Below, piece after piece: positions 1-9,130 of a DNA stretch of 64,000 nucleotides. Positions within the stretch are counted from its first letter, which is position 1. Each line of letters begins with the position of its first letter. The notes beneath the pieces are model-generated. The model searched no databases. It was given only the letters and a program-made list of their open reading frames with translations, and was not told the DNA's origin. The position numbers were made by a program, and so were the translations under genes. The DNA comes from Pomphorhynchus laevis (Eukaryota; Acanthocephala; Palaeacanthocephala; Echinorhynchida; Pomphorhynchidae): NCBI GenBank assembly GCA_012934845.2, contig WNNJ02003183.1:103844-167843 (forward strand). The letters are read 5' to 3'.

Positions 1-1012
1 TATTCTTCCTGATGACGGTAACAACTTATACCTTATTTTAGGAATATATTTACTTAAATCTGATCCTATTATTTCTTTACTTTTTGAATTATTTAAAAGT
101 CTACCTATATTTATGCTATCTATACATTTGTTAATGAATTTTATGGTCAGTATATATTTTTATTGTTATTATTAACATTTATTGTCCGATTATAGTATTT
201 TATATTACAATAACTGTCTATTATACAACTCAACCTGTCATATTTATTAATTAATCTTTGATTTATTGAACAAATGATATTTTTCGAAAAACTTATATTT
301 ACATAAGGATCTTTTAGTTTATTATCTTTTAAAAGTTGTTTTAATATTACTAATTATTCATAAAAATACTTTTCTTTTTTAATATTTTTAAGTTTATTTT
401 TCTTATTCCTTTTATCACCATGACTTCTTGGCTTGCGTTTAACCGGATTATTATAATATAGTTGTTTATTATTTACTATACTACTTCTGTCAATTCCTTG
501 TACCACGTCATTCAATCCTAATGGGTACATGGAATTAAGCGTTTTAATCCAAAAATCTTCTTTTTCTAATAGCTTTTGATTTAATATTGTCTTATTTTCT
601 TCAACAATATGTTCTAAAATAAATAATTTACAATATACTATATCATGTCCTATTAATCTCATATGTTTATGAAATATAGTTTGACTATTATGCTGTATAT
701 TATATATGTTGACTAAACCTAGTTTTTAACATTTAATATGTTTTTCCAATATATTACAATCCACATGTACATTGTATTAGATACACTACACCTGCGGTAT
801 TGCAGTTACAATTATTATTAATATTTAATGAAAAACATTTGTTTGTCGTATTACTTACAAAGCAATTATTATTTAAAACATCACAAACTATATCATTTTT
901 TCTATTACATTTTAAATATCTAAAATTAAAATCATTAGTACTTATGTATTTTTCCAATCTGTTTGAGTGCATGTAACTTTTAAGTCATAATTTTTAACGT
1001 TGCTTTTTCGGT
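1..1012 (-). mobile_element. Penelope-like element, N-terminal part with GIY-YIG (Naiad-like), truncated
   Basis: Read on the minus strand this is the upstream part of a Penelope-like retroelement. A cysteine-rich GIY-YIG nuclease comes first: GVVYLIQCTCGL near 754-795, then a short segment rich in basic residues, then the C-terminal helix region FWIKTLNSMYPLGLND (about 505-555). It is followed toward position 1 by KFINKCIDSINIGRLLNNS and SKYIPKIRYKLLP, and the element runs off the window. The same order occurs in the longer copy at 23210-25880, where RT follows. That places the nuclease N-terminal, as in the Naiad/Chlamys PLEs, rather than C-terminal as in classical Penelope. The frame is interrupted by several stops (for example just after CTCGL), so this copy is dead. 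LINE copy 1 cuts it at about 1012. Confidence 0.7.
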
Positions 1013-3560
1013 GTGAAAAAGAGCCATAATTTTCACTGAATATCCTTCAGTGGAATTCAGGTGGTGCTTCTGCCCTTCACCTTCTATCTGATAAAGATGC
1101 AGATGCTATAGTCTTCCAGGAGACGCGGTATATCCGTCTCCCCCAGAACATTACTCGATTTATCCCTAAGCACATCTACACCCACTATACTCCGTACATA
1201 ACACCACCTCACTCCTCTTCATCACAAGATCTTTTAACCTTTGTAAAGAGATCCTTAAAATCATCCTTCTTACTTAACTACCTTGTTCATCCCTGTCTTG
1301 TTTAGCTATATCACTCTATAAAAACGGTAAACGCATCAGCATAGCCAATATATATCCGGCCAGGAGAAATTGACAAGAACCGTGACGTCATGGATCGTAT
1401 ATTGGGTAGCGGTTAGGACATGTTACTTGGTGACTTCAACGACAGAACTGGTCGCTGGATTAATGCAGCAAACCGCAGACCCAGGAATGACTATCTTATT
1501 TACAAACCACCTTCTCCGACCTTTCATTGCTCAACAAATAATTCTCTCCTCGACATATTACTACTTCATAAGAAGTGGTTGTTGAAACCCCTCTGTACTG
1601 AGCAGTCGCGCCAACATCAGACCACCTTTCATGACTTTATTCGCTTGCGGATAGAGGAAGATACGTTGCTTGGAAGAAGGTTTCACTTTGATCCCATCAG
1701 AGTGCTCTTCTTTCAGGCAGCTATCCAACTCTTCCCTAGAATTGGTAATGAGACTTTGACCGAATTTAATTCTTACCTCTCATCGCCAGCTACCGCGTTG
1801 CTTACGACTACCTATAAAGTTTGCATATACAATCCGACTCCAGCAAAACTCAAGACCCTCGCTAAAATGCTACATCTTCCCAATCTCTCTGTTTCCGCCG
1901 GACAGGCCCTCTCGAATAAATACTAGAGCTCTAGATATAGGTTTCAGCTGAGCAGGGATAGGGCAAGCATTGCTCACCTTAACCCTTCCCAGGTTTCCTT
2001 CTGGAAGATATTCAAGGAGAAGTTTGTCTGCTGGAAGGATATAGCCTTGGTTTGGATTGGTAGCATAGACCTTGACAAAGTTGTACAGTAGTCACTATCC
2101 TTACATAATTATGGAGCCACTCAATCTCCCCAACCAATCCCGCCTTGGTGTGACTTCAGGAGTAGGGATCTATCTGTCACAGATATCCTAAACTCCTGGG
2201 GGCCACTTCCAAGCACCTCCAGAACTTACTCTCCACTCGGATCTGTCCGCTTTTGACAGACAGTCAGAGAAAGGAGGTCGCCATCATAATGCTATTAGCC
2301 TCCCCGTCCGTTATTGCCTGCATAAATATTAGCCGAAGTGTGTTTTTACCCAAATGAAATCGATTTCATGTCCTAATGATCTGCGGCCCATTTCGATTCA
2401 AAACTCTCTCATCTCTATTTACGAAAAGGCGCTTGCGTGTAAAATCCGCGACCATCTAAATAGGTGAAATTTAATCCCACCAGGTTTTCATGGGTACATA
2501 AAAGATTGCTCGGTCCATTCAGCAATAGGTGAAGTGCATCAGTGTTGCCAAGATAACAGTCATCAGCTTGCTGTGACTGTCTTTCTTGATTTTTCTGTAG
2601 CATATGACCGCATTTCCATTCCTTTTGTTATCTCTTCTCTCAGGTCCTTTGGGCTGCCTGCGCGAATTGTTAACAGGGTGGAAATATTGTTGTATACTAA
2701 TCGATTCTTCTATGAAGATGACCCTGATGCACGTCAGTTCTACCCTATTACGGGTGTGCCTCAAGGATCTCCACTTTCTCCAATCTTGAATCTTGCTGAC
2801 TCCATTATATTCTACAAAAAATTTAAACGCGATCAACATCTAGTGGTATACGCTGATGATACCACATCCCTGTTCTCTGGACGTAGGTGCAAAGATGTAG
2901 TCGCTGACATCAGCCGTTTCTTTTTAAGATTAAAAGACCAGCTGCCCATATCCAATCTTGTTATCAACTCCTCTAAATTTCAGGTGGTCATCGTTCATGG
3001 CGCCCCTACCACCAAAAAGAAACTTAAGATTCTAGCACTCTTTGCACTTTCCTCTATTTTGCAGCCTCAACAACTCCCTACCTTCACAAAGTCGAGTAAA
3101 CTACCTGGGGTTCGCTATAACGATGATTTGGTCAGCGAAAGCTGACCTGGATAGACTCAAACGTATCCTGACGAAAACTAGGTGGGCCCTGAAACGGGCT
3201 CAGCATCTGCCATTGAATGGGAAACCCTAAGTGCGCTTCTGGGGGTACTTGGGCTATCTCGGGATTAGTCTTCTTTTCAAAAGGACGTCCCCCTGAGCAG
3301 AGACTAAGGTTTCTCACGCTCCTCATCTTGAGATTACCGAGCATAGTTCGCTTCGATTGGATTCTTCTGGGGGAGTGAGAAACCCCGGGTGGTTTAGTCA
3401 GAAAGCGGCGTGTTGGATTGGCTGGAGGGCCTGATGCCGTGACACAATGAAGACTCCATTAACGACTGAACTGACATTGTTTTCTGTTTTCTTCATGTTT
3501 TTTTTTCAAAACTTTTTAATGGTTATATAGTTGTTAACAAAATCCTTATTATTAAATTGA
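1013..3560 (+). mobile_element. LINE copy 1 (APE-type, Jockey/I-like), 5'-truncated and decayed
   Basis: ORF2 of the local LINE family, starting a few codons into the endonuclease (the FSLNILQWNSGG motif is recognisable near 1035) and continuing to the 3' UTR. ORF1 is absent, so the copy is 5'-truncated. Endonuclease pieces are readable at 1420-1926 (GDFNDRTGRW, then a decayed TSHDLI-type motif). RT pieces are readable at 2534-3145, with motif A LDFSVAYDRIS, motif B GVPQGSPLSPIL and motif C YADDT. The frame shifts and stops many times. The tail near 3530-3557 has the AAAATCCTTATTATTA-type 3' end seen in copy 2. It lies directly against PLE sequence at about 1012. Confidence 0.85.
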
Positions 3561-3829
3561 TCTGCAACTGATTGAATTGATTGTATGTTATTTATCTCTC
3601 AAACTTTTTCTTTTTAAAAAAGAAAAATAAAAACTTCTTAAACTTTTTACAAACAAGCAAATTTCAAATTCAAATTTCAAGTAATTTAGATCAAAATAAA
3701 CAAATTAAACTTTTAAATTGGATTAAAATAAACCAGACATCATAAACACCAAAATACAAAAAAGACAAAGCACTGCAAAACATATATCAATGTAAGCATA
3801 GATCATAACCTCCAGTGTTGCCCTCTAAA
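3561..3829. other. AT-rich spacer, no gene seen
   Basis: A- and T-rich sequence without a convincing reading frame or recognisable repeat. It separates the 3' end of LINE copy 1 from the PLE fragment. Confidence 0.5.
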
Positions 3830-4270
3830 CATTTACGACTATAGGACTTAATCAATAGTGACACTGAGGTAAGCTTAGTGTTTAGATAAGATTAAAGCAA
3901 CTCAATCTTTGCAGAGTGTGAATATCCAGACTGTGACCAGTCTTCCTAACATGTTATCCAACGCACATTTAATTATTCATGTGTGTCCATATGTGCGTGC
4001 GTGTTCACGAAGCATCACTCGTAGTTGACGAGTCTGGCCAACATATAATTTCTCATACGAGGAGCAATGGATGCTGTAAACTACACTAAGAGGGGGAACC
4101 TTTTTGGCTTGTGTTTAAATAAGCCGAATAACTTACTGTTGGATTTTGAGTAGCCAGTAATACTGCATTTACAATCACGTGTAAATTGAATGAAAATTAC
4201 GAAAATATTTAGCAACTTTATAACTAGACTCAGGTATCGATACAAAATGTCTAGATGAACTAACATCTAA
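3830..4270 (-). mobile_element. PLE fragment, C-terminal GIY-YIG domain
   Basis: On the minus strand the sequence reads DCKCSITGYSKSNSKLF, then VVYSIHCSSYEKLYVGQT followed by RQLRVMLREHARTYGH across a few frame changes. This is the classical PLE cysteine linker plus the GIY-YIG endonuclease core (VYSIHC...LYVGQT...R..EH). The fragment is short, with no RT upstream, and is clearly a relic. Two hammerhead-bearing repeats lie immediately 5' of it on the same strand (4277-4735), as expected for the terminal region of a PLE. The family assignment is inferred from motif pattern only. Confidence 0.6.
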
Positions 4271-4336
4271 TGATGTATCGATTTTTATTTAAGGAGAGTG
4301 AGACCATTCCGCGTGAATTTCTTATAAAACATGTAA

Positions 4337-4393
4337 GCCAGACGCGAAAGAATAACGAATGCCGTTTCGCCATCATAATGACTCATCAGTGCC
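4337..4393 (-). ncRNA. hammerhead ribozyme-like motif, copy a
   Basis: On the minus strand: CUGAUGA (4383-4389), stem II GUCAU-UAUG-AUGGC with one U-G wobble, GAAAC, a short stem III (ACG with CGU, about 18-nt loop), then GUC followed by UGGC. Stem I (UGGC with GGCA) has one G-G mismatch. All conserved core bases of the hammerhead family are present. It differs from copy b by a wobble in stem II and a mismatch in stem I, so it may be less active. Confidence 0.6.
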
Positions 4394-4640
4394 AGATCCC
4401 TCCCACTACTGGATGCAGAGGAGGATTGGCAGACGGCAATTAATGAATGAATCAATGTGAATGATGTACTAGAAAATTTTCTAGTAACATCATGGAGTAC
4501 TAAATACGTACTACAGCTTCACCAAAAAGGATCATTAGCAAAAGCACTGGCAAATGCCAGCGCAGGTCTCTTTAATATCGGCTAACTTTTATTTAAGGAG
4601 AGTGAGACTATTCCGCGTGAATTTCTTGTAAAACATGTAA

Positions 4641-4697
4641 GCCAGACGCGAAAGAATGACGAATGCCGTTTCGTCATCACAATGACTCATCAGTGGC
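4641..4697 (-). ncRNA. hammerhead ribozyme motif, copy b (complete core, GUC site)
   Basis: On the minus strand the order is GCCA (4697-4694), CUGAUGA (4693-4687), stem II GUCAU-UGUG-AUGAC (perfect 5 bp), GAAAC (4672-4668), stem III ACG.GC...GCGU with one bulge, GUC (4647-4645), UGGC (4644-4641). GCCA and UGGC close stem I. This matches the canonical three-helix hammerhead layout open at stem I. The predicted cut is between 4645 and 4644. Compared with copy a, the stem II pair is U-A instead of U-G, so pairing is kept. Hammerheads are known from PLE terminal repeats. Cleavage itself is inferred. Confidence 0.7.
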
Positions 4698-4969
4698 AGA
4701 TCCCTGCCACTACTGGATGCAGAGGAGGACTGGCACTCCCACTACTGGACTCCCACCACTGTAGTGGGAGATCCACTACATAATAGTGGATCTACTATGA
4801 TCTACTATTGATCAACTATATGGTCTCCCATGTAGTGGGAGACCCACTAAATTCAGTAGTGGGAGATCCCTCCCACTACTGGATGCAGAGGATTGCCAGT
4901 CCTATTAAAGAGACCTTCGCTTGCATTTGCCAGTGCTTTTGCTTTTGCATATTTTATCAATAACATCAA

Positions 4970-7606
4970 ATGGGCATCCACTTTATATACACAAAGAAGC
5001 AACGTTCATACCTTAGATATTCGATCAGGTGCATTATTACAGTGTGCAACAACGCTAAAATTGCGATCTCAATATACTCTTCTTATTCGGTATCGAGGTT
5101 GCAGAGGTTAAAGGTAGGATAACGTTTGGTACATTAAGTTTACTAACGACATCAGTGTGAAGATCCGATTTTGCTTATAAAAATCATAAACTGTAAATTA
5201 ATATTAGTTTGACAAAACGTCCAACAATTTTTATGGAATCGTTAAAAATAACAAGTTTATTGTACATCAATATTATTAATATGAACAAATTTATTTGAGT
5301 TCTACTTAATTAGAGTAATATAGATTAATATTAGATACAAATTTTGAGCATTACAAATAAATCCTAAAGAGACATTCATAACTTTAATTTGAAAATTCAT
5401 GAATTTGTAAAACGATTGTTTTTCACCGCAAACGACGGTGGGTTCTAAAACGATAATAGGTATATAATATCAAGGTAGTCAGAAACATTTCTCATATAAA
5501 CATCAAATTAACCTAGTGCTCTCCCATATACCTGATCAAGCGAATCTCGAAAATTTGGTAATCGATTTTTTGATTAAACTTAATTATTAAATCTTTCACC
5601 AGTTGGCAACATTGCATACCCATTGCAATTAATTTGAACAAATGTACTTGAATTATACTTATTCTATTTAAGCGTAGGCATTCGAATTTTGTTAAACTGA
5701 AAATTATCCAGCGCGACGGTAGACATTGTTTTATCAATGCACGTGTTGGTAATACTGTTTTGGAAGAAGCTATGGCGTCAGGAATAGACATCGAAGGTGG
5801 TAGTATAATTCGGTATCTTATTAATAAATGGTATTTTTAAACATATCAAATTTTACATTGCATTTAATTTATTACGAAACGTATTTAAAATTTGCTAATA
5901 AAGTAGAACTAGAATTTATCACTCGTAATTAGTTGTCGTAAACCAACTTTGCTTTAAAAAACGTAAAAATGATTATTTATTATTTCAAAATAAGAAATAA
6001 TTATTTCTTATTTCCTATAAATAAGAAATTGAAAACCGAACGAAATCTAAAAACAAACGTTCGCACTCACACCTTATAGTTTTTTCCACGATTTTTATCT
6101 CTGTTGAATTAAAGATTCAAAAACTGTTTGATAATAACTGATTTTGTGATAATATGAAATATTTCAAATTAAAATTTTAATGTAAGTGTCATGTATTTTG
6201 TATGAAACGAATTTTTATATAAAACATTCAATATGAAATATTAAAAGACATATCAAGCTTTTGTTATAATAATTTATTTAAATATGAAATATTAAAATTA
6301 AAGATTTTTAAATATGAAACGAATTTTAATATGAAAAATTTTATATGAAATATTAAAATACATCTCAAGCCTTCGTGATAATAATTTATTTAAATATGAA
6401 ATATTAAAATTAAAGATTTTTAAATATGAAATAAATTTCAAACTTTTAATATGAAATTAAAAATTTAATGTAAGCTTCAAATATTTTGTATTAAACTACT
6501 CTTGATATAGAGAAACGCTGCTAATCCGCCTCGTTGGTCTCACCAGCTGCTGACCGAGACTTACATTTCACGTTTCGACACTTATTATCTGTTTACTCCG
6601 TACAGTAAGTTTTAAATATTTTGTATGAAACGAATTTTTATACGAAACATTTAATATGAAATATTAAAATACATCTCAAGCTTTCGTGATAATAATTTAT
6701 TTAAATATAAAATATTAAAATTAAAGAATTTTAAATATGAAATAAATTTCTTACTTTTAATATGAAATTAAAATTTTAATGTAAGTTTCAAATATTTTGT
6801 ATGAAACGAATTTTAATATGGAACATTTAATATGGAATATTAAAATACATCTAAAGCTTTTGTGATAATAATTTATTTATATATGAAATATTAAAATTAA
6901 AGATTTTTAAATATGAAATAAATTTCTTACTTTTAATATGAAATTAAAAATTTAACGTAAGTTTCAAATATTTTGTAAGAAACGAATTTTTATATAAAAC
7001 ATTTAATATGAAATATTAAAATACATATCAAGCTTTTGTTATAATAATTTTTTTAAATATGAAATATTTCAAATTAAAGATTTTTAAATATGAAACGAAT
7101 TTTTAGATGAAACATTTAATATGAAATACTAAAATACATCTCAAGCTTTCGTGATAATAATTTATTTAAATATGAAATATTAAAATTAAAGATTTTTAAA
7201 TATGAAATAAATTTCAAACTTTTAATATGAAATTAAAATTTTAATGTAAGTTTCAAATATTTTGTATTAAACGAATTTTAATATGAAACATTTAATATGA
7301 AATATTTTAAATTCTGATTACAATATTTTAAATCTTGCTAGCTGTTTGCGATGGGAATTTGGAATGCACAACATGCCATGTTATAATGAAATCTGATGAA
7401 TATGCAAGTATTAAAGAACCATCTGAGGAAGAAAAAGATATGCTTGCGATAGCTCATGGATTAAAGCCTACGTAAGCAAAATTTTCTATGCGTAATTTCA
7501 TTAGTTTTTTATCTTTTGCAGTTCGCGACTAGCCTGTCAATTAATTGTTGAGTGTAAAATGAATAATTGGACATTTGCCGTCGCCACACCGGATATGATA
7601 CTTTGA
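4970..7606 (+). CDS. mitochondrial adrenodoxin-type [2Fe-2S] ferredoxin, four exons (left copy)
   Basis: Electron carrier of the mitochondrial matrix, of the family serving Fe-S cluster or heme/steroid pathways. Proposed exons are 4970-5113, 5673-5796, 7342-7471 and 7522-7606, giving 160 residues. Introns have GT-AG ends; intron 3 is only 50 bp. Exon 1 encodes a basic leader with no acidic residues, fitting a mitochondrial presequence. Exon 2 gives IIQRDGRHCF and GNTVLEEAMASGIDIE. Exon 3 carries AVCDGNLECTTCHV and the acidic helix EPSEEEKDMLAIAHGL. Exon 4 has SRLACQL and ends at TGA. Cysteines 92, 98, 101 and 138 have spacing x5, x2, x36, exactly that of adrenodoxin. The exon 2 donor could be 5797 or 5800; 5797 keeps the family spacing. 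Exon 1 is the least certain, but both differences from the right copy are silent in this frame. The gene looks intact. FDX1 and FDX2 type cannot be separated here. Confidence 0.85.
6120..7330. repeat. AT-rich minisatellite in ferredoxin intron 2 (left copy)
   Basis: Repeated blocks built from phrases such as AATATGAAATATTAAAATA, CATCTCAAGCTTTCGTGATA and TTTCAAATATTTTGTATGAA, in higher-order units of about 200 bp and several copies. It fills most of intron 2. The equivalent stretch in the right arm (about 38460-39305) is about 350 bp shorter, so unit number has changed since the duplication. A half fold-back element (6510-6605) interrupts it. Confidence 0.8.
6510..6605 (-). repeat. half of the 12.9-kb-type fold-back element
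   Basis: Similar by eye to one arm of the palindrome at 12892-13169. It has the same blocks around CTGCTGACC, TACATTTCACGTTTCGAC and TTATTATCTG. On the minus strand it carries GUGUC-GAAAC, a small hairpin region, then CUGGUGA-GACC, the permuted hammerhead-like core described in the findings. The mirror copy is at about 38822-38930 in the right arm. Confidence 0.6.
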
Positions 7607-7738
7607 AATTTCGTGTCATTTTTAAATCCTTATAATTTTTAAATTATTTTACTATTTTCTTAGCGTCATTTTGTTATTTATAACTTAATATATATTTTAC
7701 ACAACGATTATATTATTATCTTTAATATTAGATTTTAT

Positions 7739-8045
7739 AAATAATTATTGGTACTGATCTAATTATTGATAAAGAATTATAAGAGCTGGATCAAAGAAAG
7801 AAGGAAAATGTTATTTGATATTTCCCTCACCTCTGTTAGAATCTTCAGAAAATTACAATGTTTTTTAAAATGTACAGTGTTTTTTTATTCCAATGTTTTT
7901 TTATTCAAAAAACATTGTAATTTTCTGAAGATTCTAACAGAGGTTAGGGAAATATCAAATAGCATTTTCCTTCTTTCTTTGATCCAGTACAAATATTTCT
8001 TCATCAGTGATGGATTATTGTCAACTATTCACAATAACAAAGCAT
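7739..8045. mobile_element. fold-back MITE (ATCAAAGAAAGAAGGAAAAT family)
   Basis: Two long inverted arms (about 7756-7861 and 7911-8020) share AGAGCTGGATCAAAGAAAG, GATATTTCCCT and TCTGTTAGAATCTTCAGAAA in opposite orientation around a short spacer rich in T. No coding capacity; the reading frame across it is a by-product of the palindrome. Related copies lie at 8130-8335, 9053-9150 (half), 35960-36080, 36490-36780, 36785-36880 and in the right arm at 37455-37650 and 37760-38035. Confidence 0.7.
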
Positions 8046-8129
8046 TTGAAATAATTTCAAATTAATTTGAAATACAAAGAGGTCACTTTGTATGAGCTAA
8101 ATTCCTTACAAAAAATGATTATAATAAAT

Positions 8130-8335
8130 AACAAGACAAAGAATTATTGGAGCTGGATCAAAAAATAAAATATTTAATATGATATTTCATTAGCTTTTGT
8201 TAGCATCTTCAGAAATTTCCAATTGTAATTTTCTGAAGATGCTAACAAAAGTTAGCGAAATATCAAAAATAATTTCTTCTTTTCTTTGATCCAGCTCCAA
8301 TAATTATTTATCAATAATGGATCATTATTAACTAT
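8130..8335. mobile_element. fold-back MITE, second copy
   Basis: A shorter member of the same family: arms around GGAGCTGGATCAAA, AGCTTTTGTTAGCATCTTCA and its inverted copy meet at a nearly spacerless centre near 8220. Its right-arm counterpart is 37455-37650. Confidence 0.65.
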
Positions 8336-8459
8336 TTAAAATACTATGCACTATGTGCTGGGTAGATACTGCACAATAATTCGGTTGATTTGATGTATCA
8401 TATGTATATATGTTTTATCATAAAAATACTAGATCAAACTGTTGTGCGACCCATCCTTA

Positions 8460-8882
8460 AACACTAGGCAGAGGTTGTTGCTGGATGGTCCGCACAGCAA
8501 TTCGATCTGGAAAAGAGCGTAAGTCTAAGTCAATTAAGCAAAGTGTCGGAAACGTCTTCATTAACAATTTCACACAGGCAAACGAAACAGTAGTGGGTAC
8601 TTCATTCTACTGATGAGTGTTGCCGGGTACTCATCATTTCGATGCTAAGGTGAAATGTCTAGAAATGATATAATGACTGAAAGTCGTGAATAAAAGTCCA
8701 GTTTATCAAGCAACATCATTTTCAATAAATACCGCATTTCTTAAGAAATCCTGGACCGTTGTTTACTCTGCACATCGGTTCACCGATTCTATACATGCCG
8801 TATCCATTAAGGATCCAACGAGTGCAGCGACAATTGGGCCACAATCTCTGCCTTGTGATGTTATTTATTCATCATAAATAAC
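8460..8882. mobile_element. CACTA-like non-autonomous DNA element of about 420 bp
   Basis: One end reads CACTAGGCAGAGGTTGTTGC (8464 onward). The opposite end, best preserved in the right arm (about 36925-36945), reads CACTAGGCAGAGGTTATTGC in the opposite orientation. The termini start with CACTA as in the EnSpm/CMC superfamily. There is no transposase. I could not confirm a target-site duplication, so the superfamily is tentative. Both duplication arms carry it, so it predates the duplication. Confidence 0.4.
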
Positions 8883-8924
8883 CTCACTAGGCTACATAAA
8901 TTACAATTGTAATTTTCTGAAGAT

Positions 8925-9061
8925 GCTAAAAGATGCTTCGCCGATAAACTTCTTCCACAAGACAGAAACCGCAAACAGGCCGAGTAGGAAATGAAGGCCA
9001 GCAAGCAGCTGTAATTCAGTAACGACTGCAACTATATTATATCTAATCAATTGCTAAAAGA
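8925..9061. mobile_element. 119-bp insertion with 9-bp target-site duplication
   Basis: GCTAAAAGA is repeated at 8925-8933 and 9053-9061 around a 119-bp insert that interrupts a MITE. The right arm has the uninterrupted MITE sequence near 36855. The insert therefore arrived after the duplication, or was absent from the donor arm. It has no recognised domain. Confidence 0.55.
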
Positions 9062-9130
9062 GGTTAGTGAAATATCAAATGCAATTTTCCTTCTTTCTTT
9101 GATCCAGCTCTTATAATTCTTTATCAATAA

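Larger units (their letters stand above)
4277..4735 (-). repeat. two direct repeats of about 155 bp, each carrying a hammerhead core
   Basis: Segments 4277-4436 and 4584-4735 are near-identical direct repeats, beginning TTTTTATTTAAGGAGAGTG or TTTTATTTAAGGAGAGTG on + and ending in a block with CCACTACTGGATGCAGAGGA. The intervening 4437-4583 contains a stretch (about 4535-4575) that is the inverted copy of 4906-4942. The CACTACTGGATGCAGAG block recurs a third time at 4872-4890 inside the left arm of the large inverted duplication. These are probably PLE terminal repeats. Confidence 0.75.
4732..9130 (+). repeat. left arm of a large inverted duplication carrying the ferredoxin gene
   Basis: From about 4732 to at least 8925, and more weakly to about 9130, the sequence is the reverse complement of 36790-40699, with only scattered differences by eye. 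The outer boundary is sharp: GGCACTC at 4732 matches 40693-40699, beyond which the flanks differ. The left arm is about 360 bp longer, almost all of it in the intron 2 minisatellite (about 1210 against 850 bp). A 119-bp insert at 8934-9052 is present only here. The arm contains the ferredoxin gene, fold-back MITEs and a CACTA-like element. Confidence 0.9.

Noticed and set aside
4893-5111. 72-codon frame overlapping ferredoxin exon 1 (and mirror at 40320-40538)
   Set aside because: It starts in repeat sequence and its two differences between copies change amino acids, while the overlapping frame from 4970 has only silent changes and a proper donor.
5513-5791. 92-codon minus-strand frame (and its mirror at 39640-39918)
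   Set aside because: Antisense of ferredoxin exon 2 and its flanking intron. The sense strand has the conserved ferredoxin sequence and splice sites.
7766-8065. 100-codon plus-strand frame
   Set aside because: It runs through both arms of a fold-back MITE; the open frame is a by-product of the palindrome.
8600-8660. hammerhead at CTACTGATGAGTGTTGCC
   Set aside because: The following bases form a TGATGAGT/ACTCATCA hairpin and no GAAA follows it.
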